From CAZIQY01 sp964541605 (GTDB taxonomy: Bacteria; Desulfobacterota; Syntrophia; Syntrophales; UBA2185), in NCBI GenBank assembly GCA_964541605.1, contig CAZIQY010000070.1:1-15199 (forward strand): a stretch of 15,199 bases of DNA, written 5' to 3'. Shown piece after piece: positions 1 through 8,667 of the stretch. Made by a program: the position numbers and the translations under genes. Under the pieces are notes generated by a model. It had not been told where the DNA came from and ran no database searches. It worked only from the letters and a program-made list of their open reading frames with translations. Within the stretch, counting starts at the first letter, position 1. Every line of letters begins with the position of its first letter.

Positions 1-75
1 GCGCCCTTATTCACGTTGCCGGATTAAGGTGGCTCAGCACGTCGTGATAAAAGAATAATGCGCAGCGGAGAGCAT

Positions 76-495
76 ATGAAGTTTAGCGACAATCATAAAC
101 GAGTCCTGGTAAACGCTTTCCGTCACGTGGACGAGAGGCTGGCGGAACTTGAACAGTCCATGGAGGCTGCAGGCAGACAGTCGCCCTTTCATGGATATAC
201 GATGGATATATCCCCGTCGCAAAGAAGGATGCTTATCACTCACATCGCTCTTATCCAGGAATCCATGGTCAAGTTTCTCGAGGACCAGAATATCCGTTTC
301 AAGCGCAGCAACATGAGCGTCGCGAGGGTTGTCAAGACGACCATCCAGTTTTTGCATATCACGTTCGAGGAGATTCGGCCTAAATACCTGCGGGGATACG
401 GCGCCCTGCCGGACGCCGCCGCCCGGGACCTCGATGAATTAGCCACGAGGATCCAGAAGCTCCTTGAACAGATGAATTACGGATTATCACCATAA
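76..495 (+). CDS. Small predominantly helical protein of unknown function
   Basis: I do not recognise this 139-residue protein. The ATG at 76 is preferred over the in-frame ATG at 58, because a GGAGAG ribosome-binding site at 67-72 lies just upstream of 76 while nothing comparable precedes 58. The composition is soluble, charged and helix-prone (long Leu/Ile/Glu/Arg-rich stretches). There is no signal peptide, membrane segment or Cys-rich motif. A charged segment with several Lys and Arg residues lies mid-protein. It is followed after 42 nt by the prenyltransferase-repeat protein on the same strand, and then by ilvD, so the three may be co-transcribed. The reading is supported by the start and its ribosome-binding site, a clean length, and the absence of a better frame on either strand. 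No function is inferred. Confidence 0.7.
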   Translation: MKFSDNHKRVLVNAFRHVDERLAELEQSMEAAGRQSPFHGYTMDISPSQRRMLITHIALIQESMVKFLEDQNIRFKRSNMSVARVVKTTIQFLHITFEEIRPKYLRGYGALPDAAARDLDELATRIQKLLEQMNYGLSP

Positions 496-537
496 ATTCT
501 TTGCCGGAGCAGTCGTTTCATAAGAAGCTGTGTTGCC

Positions 538-1380
538 ATGAAAAATTTTGACCAGAGAGATAAGATTATTGATTATGTACTGAAGCGCCGCTGCGAGAGC
601 GGCGGTTTCTGCTTCTATAAACTCGATGAACCCAACGGATCGGATTGTTACTATGCCCTGTCGATCCTGAATCTGCTGGATGTCCCGTTTCACGATAAAA
701 AGACCGCGGCATGGCTGCAAAACACGCAGCACGGCGACGGCTCATACGACAGCATCTTCTCGGCCTACTATTCCATAAAAAGCTTGAGGCTATTGAAAGA
801 GAAACCGGCTCACGATCCCGTCCTTTATCTCCAGAATCATCTGAACCGCTACGCTCTCGACGTCAGAAAGCTGCCGGCGGAGATCATCTCCATCTTCAAG
901 CGTCTCCTGTATCTTGTGGACCTGTACCGGACCGTTGAGATGGACAGGGACGATGTGATCGAGAACAACATCATCCGTTTCATCTTGTCCTTTGAGAACG
1001 AAGACAGGGGTTTCGGCTGGCTTCAATCGAACCTCACGGAAACATCCAGGGCACTCGCGATGCTCGCCATGCTGGATTATCCCGTTAAGGAGCTTGAGAC
1101 CGAGCGTTTCATCCGGAGATGCGAAATGCCGCTTTTTGGCTTCACTGACATTCCCCACAGCTCCCTGTCATACGTGGAATACATCCACGCCGGTGTTCTG
1201 GCTTCATCCATCATTTCTTACCGGCCCCGCTATCATGACCGGTGCGTGGATTTCATCCTGGACTGCCAGAACACGAACGGCGGATTTTCGAGAGTGCCCC
1301 ACGCCGGCATCGCCACCATGGAAAACACTTTTTTGGCCGTCCATGCCCTGAAATTGCTGCTGTCGGAGATATTTCTGTAG
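538..1380 (+). CDS. Prenyltransferase/terpene-cyclase-like alpha/alpha-barrel repeat protein
   Basis: The 280-residue protein contains repeats of the prenyltransferase beta-subunit/squalene-cyclase type: a Gly-rich turn followed by an Ala/Leu helix. The turns are GGF at 22-24, HGDGSYDS at 65-72, RGFGW at 157-161 and CQNTNGGF at 243-250, each followed by a helix such as NTFLAVHAL at 263-271. This predicts an alpha/alpha barrel or part of one. Family members include protein prenyltransferases, terpene cyclases and non-catalytic barrel proteins. I see no convincing catalytic set: a DRDD string at 136-139 is outside the usual DxDDTA context, and no clear Asp/Cys/His zinc triad is visible. At 280 residues it is shorter than squalene-hopene cyclases (about 630). 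There is no signal peptide. It lies 42 nt after the upstream gene and 31 nt before ilvD. The fold is fairly certain; the substrate is unknown. Confidence 0.7.
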   Translation: MKNFDQRDKIIDYVLKRRCESGGFCFYKLDEPNGSDCYYALSILNLLDVPFHDKKTAAWLQNTQHGDGSYDSIFSAYYSIKSLRLLKEKPAHDPVLYLQNHLNRYALDVRKLPAEIISIFKRLLYLVDLYRTVEMDRDDVIENNIIRFILSFENEDRGFGWLQSNLTETSRALAMLAMLDYPVKELETERFIRRCEMPLFGFTDIPHSSLSYVEYIHAGVLASSIISYRPRYHDRCVDFILDCQNTNGGFSRVPHAGIATMENTFLAVHALKLLLSEIFL

Positions 1381-1411
1381 AAAGCGATAAGCATAAAGGA
1401 GGAGAATTGCC

Positions 1412-3065
1412 ATGAGAAGCGACTCTGTTAAAAAAGGATCCACACGCGCTGCGCACCGGTCCTTGTTCTACGCGATGGGCTATACGTCGGAAGATTTGAG
1501 CAAACCCTTCATAGCCGTCGTTAATTCATTTAATGAGATTATTCCCGGACACATTCATCTCAGCACGATCGCCAGCGCGGCGAAAAGCGCTGTCTCTGCC
1601 GCTGGAGGCACGCCGATCGAATCCCCGTCAATCGGAATATGTGACGGCATCGCCATGGGCCATGAGGGGATGAAGTATCCTTTGGCCAGCCGGGAACTAA
1701 TAGCCGACTCAATCGAAGCCATGACCGTTGCGCATGGTTTTGACGGTCTGGTGCTTATTCCCAACTGCGACAAGGTCATTCCCGGAATGCTCATGGCGGC
1801 GGCAAGATTGAATATTCCTTCCATCGTCGTGAGCGGCGGCCCCATGCTGGCGGGACGTTACGAAGGAAGGGATATCAGCGTCAGCACGATGTTTGAAGCG
1901 GCGGGACTGTTCGAGTCAGGAAAGATCAGCGCCGAAGAGCTGGCATGCATGGAAAAGGCTGCCTGTCCGGGTTGCGGCTCTTGTGCTGGCCTTTTTTACA
2001 GCCAACAGCATGAATTGCCTGACGGAAGCCCTCGGAATGGGATTGCCCGGCAACGGAACTATCCCCGCTGCGAATTTCGGCGCCCGGCAGATGTTGGCCA
2101 AGCAGGCGGGGCAGGCCATTATGGAAATGGTGAGAAACGATGTAAAACCCTGTGACATCATGACCATGAAAGCCTTTGAAAACGCCATTGCCGTCGACAT
2201 GGGAATCGGCGGTTCATCGAATACGGTCTTGCATCTGACGGCCACTGCTCATGAAGCCGGTCTGGATCTGCCTTTATCACTTTTTGACCGAATCAGCGAC
2301 AGGACACCCTACATCACAAAATTAAGCCCGACGGGGACGCATCATCTGCAGGATTTAGACGAGGCCGGAGGCATCTCAGCCGTAATGAAGGAACTGACGA
2401 AGGCAAATGTCATTCACACGGATGCGATCACCGTCGCCGGCACCGTGTCAAAAAGAATCGTCGATGCAAAGATCAGTCGTCCCGAGGTCATAAGATCGGT
2501 GGAAAGTCCGTACCGGGCAAAGGGCGGCATCGCCGTACTCACAGGCAATCTTGCGCCGGACGGCGCCGTAATCAAGGAAAGCGCCGTGGCTGAAAACATG
2601 AGGGTTTTTACCGGCCCGGCCCGTGTGTTTGATTCCGAAGACGAAGCCATTGACGCAATTGTCGGCAAGGGAATTCATAGCGGGGATGTAGTGGTTATTC
2701 GTTATGAAGGACCTAAAGGCGGCCCTGGAATGCGGGAAATGCTGAACCCGACGGCGATCATCGCAGGGATGGGCCTCCGCGTCGGTCTCCTGACTGACGG
2801 GAGATTCAGTGGTGCCACTCACGGCGCCTGCGTGGGCCATATTTCTCCCGAAGCAATGGAAGGAGGACCGATAGCCCTGTTGAAAGAAGGGGATCTTGTT
2901 ACCATTGACATCCCCGGCCGTAAACTTTTCACGGCGGTTGACGCTGGCGAATTGGCCAAGCGGAAGGCGTTATGGCAACCGCCTGAACCAAAGGTCAAGA
3001 AAGGCTACCTTCTCCGCTACGCAAGAATGGTGACATCAGCAAATACCGGCGCGGTTTTGAAATAA
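1412..3065 (+). CDS. ilvD: Dihydroxy-acid dehydratase, reading frame broken by one extra T at 1992-1997
   Basis: IlvD dehydrates 2,3-dihydroxy-isovalerate and 2,3-dihydroxy-3-methylvalerate to the 2-oxo acids in valine/isoleucine synthesis, using an Fe-S cluster and Mg2+. The start ATG has a strong ribosome-binding site (AAAGGAGGAG at 1395-1404). Family motifs are NCDKVIPGM with Cys119, PGCGSC with Cys188 and Cys191, CDGIAMGHEGM around 77-87, KGGPGM, and TDGRFSGATHGACVGH near the end. The first part is read in the frame of 1412. After CAGLF the family continues TANSMNCLTEALG, and here that sequence is found in the +1 frame. The T6 run at 1992-1997 would need to be T5 to keep the frame. Joined, the protein would be about 550 residues, a normal length for the short-type enzyme. 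With no other damage visible, this is either a very recent mutation or a homopolymer sequencing error. Read literally, the first frame stops at 2155. Confidence 0.93.
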
Positions 3066-3075
3066 AGTTCCCGAT

Positions 3076-3104
3076 TTGACGAATGATTCGCAAAAAGAGA
3101 TTAT
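3076..3104 (+). promoter_or_regulatory. Possible sigma-70-type promoter ahead of the MFS gene
   Basis: TTGACG at 3076-3081 (5 of 6 to the -35 consensus) is followed after 17 nt by GATTAT at 3099-3104 (4 of 6 to the -10 consensus, keeping the important second A and last T). It lies in the 102-nt gap between the ilvD stop and the TTG start of the transporter gene. That is the only sizeable gap before the run of closely spaced genes reaching 10172, so it is a sensible place for the operon promoter. This is a pattern match only. Confidence 0.35.
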
Positions 3105-3167
3105 CGCAACGACGCCCGTCACTATTTCTATTCGGGATTTATTAATTGGCTTATAAGGATTTCAATA

Positions 3168-4361
3168 TTGAAAAATACAATAGCTGGAGCAGATCCTAAA
3201 AAGACCCGTGCCTTCCGGTTCGTCATCCTGGTCGGCGTCGTCAGCCTTTTTGCCGATATGACTTATGAAGGAGCGAGAAGCATCACAGGGCCGTTTCTTG
3301 GAAGCCTGGGAGCAAGCGCGACAATCGTCGGCATCGTGGCGGGCGCCGGAGAGTTGGTAGGATACGGGTTGCGTCTCTTGTCCGGGTATTTAAGTGATCG
3401 GACAAAACAATACTGGACCATCACCATTATCGGTTACGCCATCAATCTTCTTGCGGTCCCATGCCTTGCCTTGGCCAATCGATGGGACTTGGCAGCCGCT
3501 CTGGTAATTGCCGAGCGCCTTGGCAAGGCGATACGGACTCCTGCGCGCGACACCATGCTGTCCCATGCCGCCGGGGAAGTAGGGCGGGGAAGAGGGTTTG
3601 GGCTGCATGAAGCCCTTGATCAGGTCGGAGCGGTATGCGGCCCGCTTCTGGTTGCAATAGTTTTATCACTGACGGGGAATTACCCTTCCAGCTTTGCCAT
3701 GCTCCTCATCCCTGCGATCTTGGCTGTCAGTGTTCTCGCGGCCGCCAGATTTCTTTATCCATCGCCTCAAGACATGGAACTGACCATTCAAAAATCCACA
3801 GGGCGATTTCCGGCGGTCTTCTGGTTGTACTTATTGGGTGTCGGATTCATTGCGGCGGGATTCGCCGATTACCCTCTCATTGCTTACCATTTCGGCAAAG
3901 TATCGTCCGTTCCAAAGGAATGGATTCCTGTTTTTTACTCGGTCGCAATGGGAGTGGACGCCCTGGCCGCACTGATATTAGGATACTACTTCGACAAGGC
4001 CGGGTTCCCGGTTCTGATCGGGGCATCCATTTGTGCTGCATTCTTTGCGCCGCTGGTTTTTTTCGGCGGTTTCTGGTTCGCGTTGCTCGGGGTGGCCTTG
4101 TGGGGTATAGGCATGGGCGCTCAGGAATCAATCATGCGTGCGGTTATTGCGGATATGATTTCCTCCGACAGACGGGGGACGGCTTATGGCGTGTTCAATT
4201 CCGGCTACGGCATTTGCTGGTTCATCGGAAGCGCCTTGATGGGCTGGCTCTACGACACGTCCATTGCTGCCCTTGTAGCATTCTCCGTCGTTAGTCAATT
4301 GATGTCCGTTCCGGTTCTGGTGCTTGTCAAACGTCAGTGGACGCCTAAGATGGCCTCATAA
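3168..4361 (+). CDS. Major facilitator superfamily (MFS) transporter
   Basis: This 397-residue, strongly hydrophobic protein has the length and spacing of a 12-helix MFS carrier in the inner membrane. The MFS motif A loop between helices 2 and 3 is visible as GYLSDRTKQY at 73-82, and a basic loop RTPARDTMLSHA at 123-134 follows helix 4. The start is TTG, supported by AAGGA at 3155-3159 with 8 nt spacing; no nearby ATG has a better site. The substrate cannot be read from the sequence; drug/metabolite efflux or sugar/acid uptake are all possible. The stop overlaps the ribosome-binding site of the diadenylate cyclase gene, which starts 12 nt later, so the two are very probably co-transcribed and translationally linked. 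Some MFS efflux pumps in Listeria (MdrM/MdrT) export c-di-AMP; an analogous role here is only a hypothesis from context. Confidence 0.88.
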   Translation: MKNTIAGADPKKTRAFRFVILVGVVSLFADMTYEGARSITGPFLGSLGASATIVGIVAGAGELVGYGLRLLSGYLSDRTKQYWTITIIGYAINLLAVPCLALANRWDLAAALVIAERLGKAIRTPARDTMLSHAAGEVGRGRGFGLHEALDQVGAVCGPLLVAIVLSLTGNYPSSFAMLLIPAILAVSVLAAARFLYPSPQDMELTIQKSTGRFPAVFWLYLLGVGFIAAGFADYPLIAYHFGKVSSVPKEWIPVFYSVAMGVDALAALILGYYFDKAGFPVLIGASICAAFFAPLVFFGGFWFALLGVALWGIGMGAQESIMRAVIADMISSDRRGTAYGVFNSGYGICWFIGSALMGWLYDTSIAALVAFSVVSQLMSVPVLVLVKRQWTPKMAS

Positions 4362-4373
4362 GGAGAGTTATTC

Positions 4374-5228
4374 GTGTTATCTGAAGTGGATCAAAACATA
4401 TTGAACGCATTAGACGCCCTGCTGGCCTCTGATCGATGGAACAAGATCATCCTTCTTGCGCCACTGGAAGGCTGGTATTCCGCCTTGACGCGTAGAACGG
4501 CCTTACCTGTCATTGTTGTGTGCCTCGATGAGGCAGCCAAAATTGAATTACAGTCCCAGCTTCGCCGTAGCGACCGTGTGGTTCCCCTTCCTTACGAGAT
4601 CAGTAACGCGGAAGACCTGTTTAACCTGTCCATGGCCCTGGCAATGACGGAAGGGATTATAACCTACGGGGACTATATCATATTCCTGGGCGCTGCACTC
4701 AACAGCAGGGCACACTTCATCCTGGTGACCGAAATCGCCGAATCTTCTCTTTCGGATTTTTACAGAGTCGTCGCCGATCCGGCGATGCCGAACCCGGAGG
4801 TTATAAAGGCCGTACTCACCCTTGCACTGGAGTTGGGAAGGATCAGGAAGCAGCCGACGGGTGCGCTTTACGTCATCGGCGATACGGAGAATGTATTGAA
4901 ATGCAGCACGCCTTTGTTCATGAACCCCTTCGAGGGACAGCCCGAAGGGAAGCGGAACATCAAGGACAAATGGCTCCGGGACACCCTTAAGGAATATGCC
5001 CGTCTCGACGGCGCCGTCATCATAGACGATGAGGGAGTCGTTCAGGCGGCCGGGGTCTATATCAACGCAGACACGAGAAACGTCGACGTCATGATCGAGG
5101 GGACCCGGCACGCAACGGCGGCGGCAATAACCCATCAGACACGCGCCCTTGCCGTCACCGTGTCGGAAAAGACGGGAATGATCATACTTTTTAAATCCGG
5201 GAAACCCCTTTTAAAGGTTGGGCCTTGA
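4374..5228 (+). CDS. Diadenylate cyclase (DAC domain) with PK_C-like N-terminus, archaeal DacZ-like
   Basis: The 284-residue protein ends in a DAC (DisA_N) domain, which condenses two ATP into cyclic di-AMP. Both signature motifs are present: DGA at 212-214 (followed by VIID) and GTRHATAA at 243-250, then a VTVSEKTG strand at 261-268, as in active enzymes. The N-terminal half is not the membrane region of CdaA nor the helix-hairpin-helix layout of DisA. It has PVIVVCLDE at 45-53 and TEGIITYGDYIIFLGA at 92-107, which resemble the end of the pyruvate-kinase C-terminal (PK_C) domain (GD-VV-x-x-G). From memory, PK_C plus DAC is the architecture described for archaeal DacZ. The protein is soluble with no signal peptide. 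The start is GTG with TAAGGAG at 4359-4365. It lies between the MFS gene (12 nt) and the HAD gene (26 nt). The DAC assignment is strong; the PK_C assignment is moderate. Confidence 0.88.
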   Translation: MLSEVDQNILNALDALLASDRWNKIILLAPLEGWYSALTRRTALPVIVVCLDEAAKIELQSQLRRSDRVVPLPYEISNAEDLFNLSMALAMTEGIITYGDYIIFLGAALNSRAHFILVTEIAESSLSDFYRVVADPAMPNPEVIKAVLTLALELGRIRKQPTGALYVIGDTENVLKCSTPLFMNPFEGQPEGKRNIKDKWLRDTLKEYARLDGAVIIDDEGVVQAAGVYINADTRNVDVMIEGTRHATAAAITHQTRALAVTVSEKTGMIILFKSGKPLLKVGP

Positions 5229-5254
5229 TTGATAGCACGGAGAAGGAGTGAAAA

Positions 5255-5725
5255 ATGATAACCGTTTCCATCCCCGGATTCAAAGACTTGAAGCTGAAGC
5301 ATCTTGCCCTGGACTTCAACGGCACACTGGCGATCGACGGTGTTCTTATTGACGGAGTGGCGGCGATGCTCGAAAAGCTTTCGAGACAACTCGATATACA
5401 CATCATTACCGCGGACACATTCGGAACGGCGGCAAAACAGCTTGAAGGGTTGCCCTGCAAACTGGTCATCCTGCCCGTCAAAGGTCAGGACTTGGCGAAA
5501 CAGGCCTACATCCAGTCACTCGGTTCCGATGAGACCGTGTGCATCGGAAACGGCCGCAACGATCAACTCATGGTCATCGAAGCCACCGTCGGCATTGCCG
5601 TTATCCAGGAAGAAGGCGCCACGGTGGAGGCCATCCTGAATGCCGACATCGTCTGCAAGGATATCCTTCAAGCTCTTGCGTTGCTCGACGACCCCAGGAG
5701 ACTCGTCGCAACCATGCGGGCATGA
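5255..5725 (+). CDS. Soluble P-type-ATPase-like HAD-superfamily protein (COG4087 type)
   Basis: The 156-residue protein carries the core of the HAD fold without membrane helices. Motif I is DFNGTLA from Asp20, with the first Asp as presumed phospho-acceptor and Asn in place of the second Asp, as in P-type ATPases (DKTGT) rather than true phosphatases (DxDxT). Motif II is ITAD around Thr52, a Lys near 82 could be motif III, and motif IV is GNGRND at 98-103, with Asp103 as Mg2+ ligand. This layout matches the soluble 'P-type ATPase P-domain only' proteins. Their physiological substrate is not established to my knowledge. The ATG is supported by AGAAGGAG at 5241-5248. It sits between the diadenylate cyclase and the first MutS-like gene. 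P-domain similarity to potassium ATPases and c-di-AMP's role in potassium control make an interesting but unproven pairing. Confidence 0.82.
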   Translation: MITVSIPGFKDLKLKHLALDFNGTLAIDGVLIDGVAAMLEKLSRQLDIHIITADTFGTAAKQLEGLPCKLVILPVKGQDLAKQAYIQSLGSDETVCIGNGRNDQLMVIEATVGIAVIQEEGATVEAILNADIVCKDILQALALLDDPRRLVATMRA

Positions 5726-5785
5726 AATAAACAGTTGACGACAACGTTCTCTTTCTCGATGAGATCGGTCCTACCAGGTATTTCC

Positions 5786-7321
5786 ATGACTTTTCACAGT
5801 ATATTGTTTGAACGAATCGAAGACGGCATTAAGAAAGAAACCCTTGAAGCCCCCATTTATTTCGCCGATTTAAATCTCGATCAAATCATTGACGCGATAA
5901 CGGCCGGCAAACAGGAATATAATTTAAAGCCATTCTTTTACACTCCCCTGAAGGATGCGGACTCCGTCAAGTATCGCCATGAAATAATGCAGGATCTCGA
6001 GAATGAAGCCATTTTTGAGAATGTCAACTCATTCGCGCGGAAAATGCGCGCCATGCGCGAGCATGTAATGCAAGCAGAAAGGCTTTACTATAAACACGAG
6101 AAGGAATCTTGGTTTCTGAGTGCAGTGGAAATTTATTGCGACGCCGTTACGGGCCTGGCACATGATTTGACCACTGCCGATTTAAAATCGCACGGATTCC
6201 TGGCCTTCCGTGAATATGTCACTAACTATGCCAAATCGAACTATTTTGTATATCTTCTCACGGAAACGGAAAAGGTTAAAGCCGATTTGTCCGCAGTGAA
6301 GTATTGCGTACTCATAAACGATGACAGCTTTACGGTAAGCAAATACAAGTCTGAAATTGATTATAGCGCCGATGTTGAGGCAGCATTCGCGAAATTCAAG
6401 CAGGGGGCCGTGAAAGATTACGGGATTATCTTTAAAGACTCGCTTGACATGAACCATATTGAAGCAAAAATAGTGGAATTTGTAGCCCGGCTATATCCGG
6501 CCCCGTTCTTAAATCTTGACAATTATTGCAGGATGAACGCCGATTATCTCGATGAAACGATAGCCGCCTTCGACCGGGAAGTTCAATTTTACATGGCCTA
6601 TCTCGATTTCATTGCACTCTTCAAGCATGCGGGATTGAAGTTTTGTTATCCAAATGTCTCTGATCAATGCAAGGAAGGGTATGACCGTGAAGGCTTCGAT
6701 TTAGCCCTGGCCTACAGTCTCATCAGCGAAGGTTCCTCCGTCGTCTGCAATGATTTTTACTTGAAAGACAAGGAGCGAATATTTGTGGTATCCGGTCCGA
6801 ACCAGGGCGGTAAAACAACCTTCGCCCGCACCTTTGGGCAATTGCATTATCTTGCCGCCATGGGATGCCCTGTCCCGGGAAGCGATGCTCGACTCTTTCT
6901 CTTCGACAGGATCTTTACGCATTTTGAGAGAGAGGAAGACATCACAAATCTCCGAGGAAAGCTGCAAGATGACCTAATAAGAATTCACGATATTCTTAAC
7001 CGGGCGACACCAAACAGCATTATCATCATGAATGAGATTTTCACTTCCACGACTTTGAAGGATCAAATTTTTCTTAGTAAAAAAATAATCGAAAAGATCA
7101 TACAGTCTGAATCGTTATGCGTTTGGGTGACATTCATCGATGATTTGGCGTCCTTCGGCGAACAGACCGTAAGCATGGTAAGCATGGTCGTTCCCCATAA
7201 CCCGACGTTGCGAACATATAAAATTGAAAGGAGACCCGCGGACGGACTCGCCTATGCGATGTCGATTGCTGAAAAATACAGGCTTACTTACGATTGTCTG
7301 AAGGAGCGGATAGGATTGTGA
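5786..7321 (+). CDS. MutS-family ATPase, first of a tandem pair; lacks mismatch-recognition domain
   Basis: The 511-residue protein ends in a MutS-type ABC ATPase domain. Walker A is GPNQGGKTT at 337-345 (Lys343). A conserved EREED...GKL segment follows where MutS has its signature region. Walker B reads IIIMNE with Asn416-Glu417, so the usual Mg2+-ligand Asp is Asn while the catalytic Glu is kept. The H-loop position reads VTFIDDLA with Phe450 instead of His. The N-terminal 330 residues are helical, consistent with a MutS core/lever. No F-x-E mismatch-binding domain is seen, and the length is far below MutS1 (about 850) or MutS2 (about 780). I chose ATG 5786 because the resulting protein matches its partner in length. 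In-frame TTG 5735 and ATG 5759 are possible; none has a strong ribosome-binding site. Its stop overlaps the start of the partner gene (GTGA). Confidence 0.87.
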   Translation: MTFHSILFERIEDGIKKETLEAPIYFADLNLDQIIDAITAGKQEYNLKPFFYTPLKDADSVKYRHEIMQDLENEAIFENVNSFARKMRAMREHVMQAERLYYKHEKESWFLSAVEIYCDAVTGLAHDLTTADLKSHGFLAFREYVTNYAKSNYFVYLLTETEKVKADLSAVKYCVLINDDSFTVSKYKSEIDYSADVEAAFAKFKQGAVKDYGIIFKDSLDMNHIEAKIVEFVARLYPAPFLNLDNYCRMNADYLDETIAAFDREVQFYMAYLDFIALFKHAGLKFCYPNVSDQCKEGYDREGFDLALAYSLISEGSSVVCNDFYLKDKERIFVVSGPNQGGKTTFARTFGQLHYLAAMGCPVPGSDARLFLFDRIFTHFEREEDITNLRGKLQDDLIRIHDILNRATPNSIIIMNEIFTSTTLKDQIFLSKKIIEKIIQSESLCVWVTFIDDLASFGEQTVSMVSMVVPHNPTLRTYKIERRPADGLAYAMSIAEKYRLTYDCLKERIGL

Positions 7322-8640
7322 AAGCGTTTCTCATGCACAGAGATCAGGATTTCGACCTGCGGCAACAATTGCCGCCACATGAGCAAGCCCTGACTCAAGA
7401 CCTGGAATTGAATACGTTGTTCAACGCTATGGCGCTGGGCGACAAGTTCTTATTAGAGACGGCAAAGCACGCAGTCTTATCAGGGTTAAACAACGACCTA
7501 AACACCATCCTATATCGTCAAAGTATCCTTAAAGACTGCCTTAAAAACCACGACATTGTTAGGCACATGTACGGCATTGCCGTGGAATCTATCGAAAAGG
7601 GGAAGAAGAGTGTTTGGTGGTTCAGCGGCAGGTATCCCGGCGGGATTCTGCGTGGGTCGATTGAAGCATTGCAGGTCTTTGTAAGCGGGCTTAAAAAACT
7701 GCGGGCGATCGCCGATGAACACTCTGATAAATTTGAGTCGGAGGGTTTTACGACTTTATTCAGAACGCTTAAGAAAGAACTGAGCGATGAATATTTCACC
7801 GTTATACAGAATCATTTAATCAACCTGGAGTTCAATGAAGGGGTTTTGATCAGCGCAGAGTTAGGTAAAGGCAATAAAGGCATCAACTACGCGCTTCGTA
7901 AATCACCACGAGAGAAAAAAGGATGGTTTGAGCGCATTTTTACCAAAAAACCATCCGCCTACACCTTTCGCTTGCATCCTCGCGACACAAGGGGCGCCAC
8001 TGCTTTGTCGGAACTAAAGAATCGGGGAATCAATCTTGTTGCGAACGCGCTCGCCCAGTCTACCGACCACATTCTCGGCTTTTTTGGCATGTTGCGAACC
8101 GAGTTATCATTTTACATCGGTTGCATGAATTTGCACAGACAACTTGTTCAAAAGGGAGAACCGACATGCTTTCCCCTGCCGGCGACCTCCGGCGAAAGAA
8201 GGCACAGTTATCAAAAATTATACGACGTCGGTCTTTCATTAACGATGAAGCAAAGAATTGTCGGAAACGATGGAAACGCGAATGGCAAGAGCATCATTGT
8301 CATTACAGGCGCCAACCAGGGTGGTAAAACGACTTTTCTTCGAAGCATAGGCTCGGCGCAACTGATGATGCAATGCGGCATGTTTGTGCCGGCCGAGTCT
8401 TTCTCCGCCAGTATCTGCAGCGGTCTTTTCACTCATTACAAACGGGAAGAAGACACTACGATGAAAAGCGGAAAGCTCGATGAAGAATTGGGCAGAATGA
8501 GTAACATCGTGGACGGGATAACGTTAAATTCGATGGTGCTTCTCAATGAGTCATTCGCCGCAACAAACGAAAGAGAAGGTTCGGAGATTGCGAGACAGAT
8601 CATATGCGCCTTGTTGGAAAAAGGCATCAAGATTTTCTTT

Positions 8641-8649
8641 GTTACGCAT
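8641..8649. repeat. Target-site duplication, left copy
   Basis: GTTACGCAT, encoding Val-Thr-His of the MutS-like H-loop. It is identical to 9978-9986 on the other side of the element. Confidence 0.95.
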
Positions 8650-8667
8650 CAGTAGTGTCCCAACGTT
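8650..8667. repeat. Left terminal inverted repeat of the IS
   Basis: CAGTAGTGTCCCAACGTT, an exact reverse complement of 9960-9977. It supplies the TAG that terminates the interrupted MutS-like frame one codon after the insertion point. Confidence 0.97.

Noticed and set aside
2..58. 3' end of an upstream plus-strand gene (open frame ending KVAQHVVIKE then TAA)
   Set aside because: Other frames also stay open over most of this short stretch and no motif is recognisable, so the frame cannot be chosen.
34..357. Minus-strand 107-codon frame opposite the first gene
   Set aside because: Antisense shadow of the 76-495 gene without a ribosome-binding site or recognisable motif.
943..957. DxDD class II cyclase motif (DRDD at residues 136-139 of the prenyltransferase-repeat protein)
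   Set aside because: It lies in a charged linker and lacks the DxDDTA context of squalene/diterpene cyclases, so it is probably chance.
1980..2010. Programmed +1 frameshifting in ilvD at the T6 run
   Set aside because: No stop codon or rare codon sits at the slip site, no stimulatory element is evident, and programmed frameshifting is not known for IlvD. A homopolymer indel is simpler.
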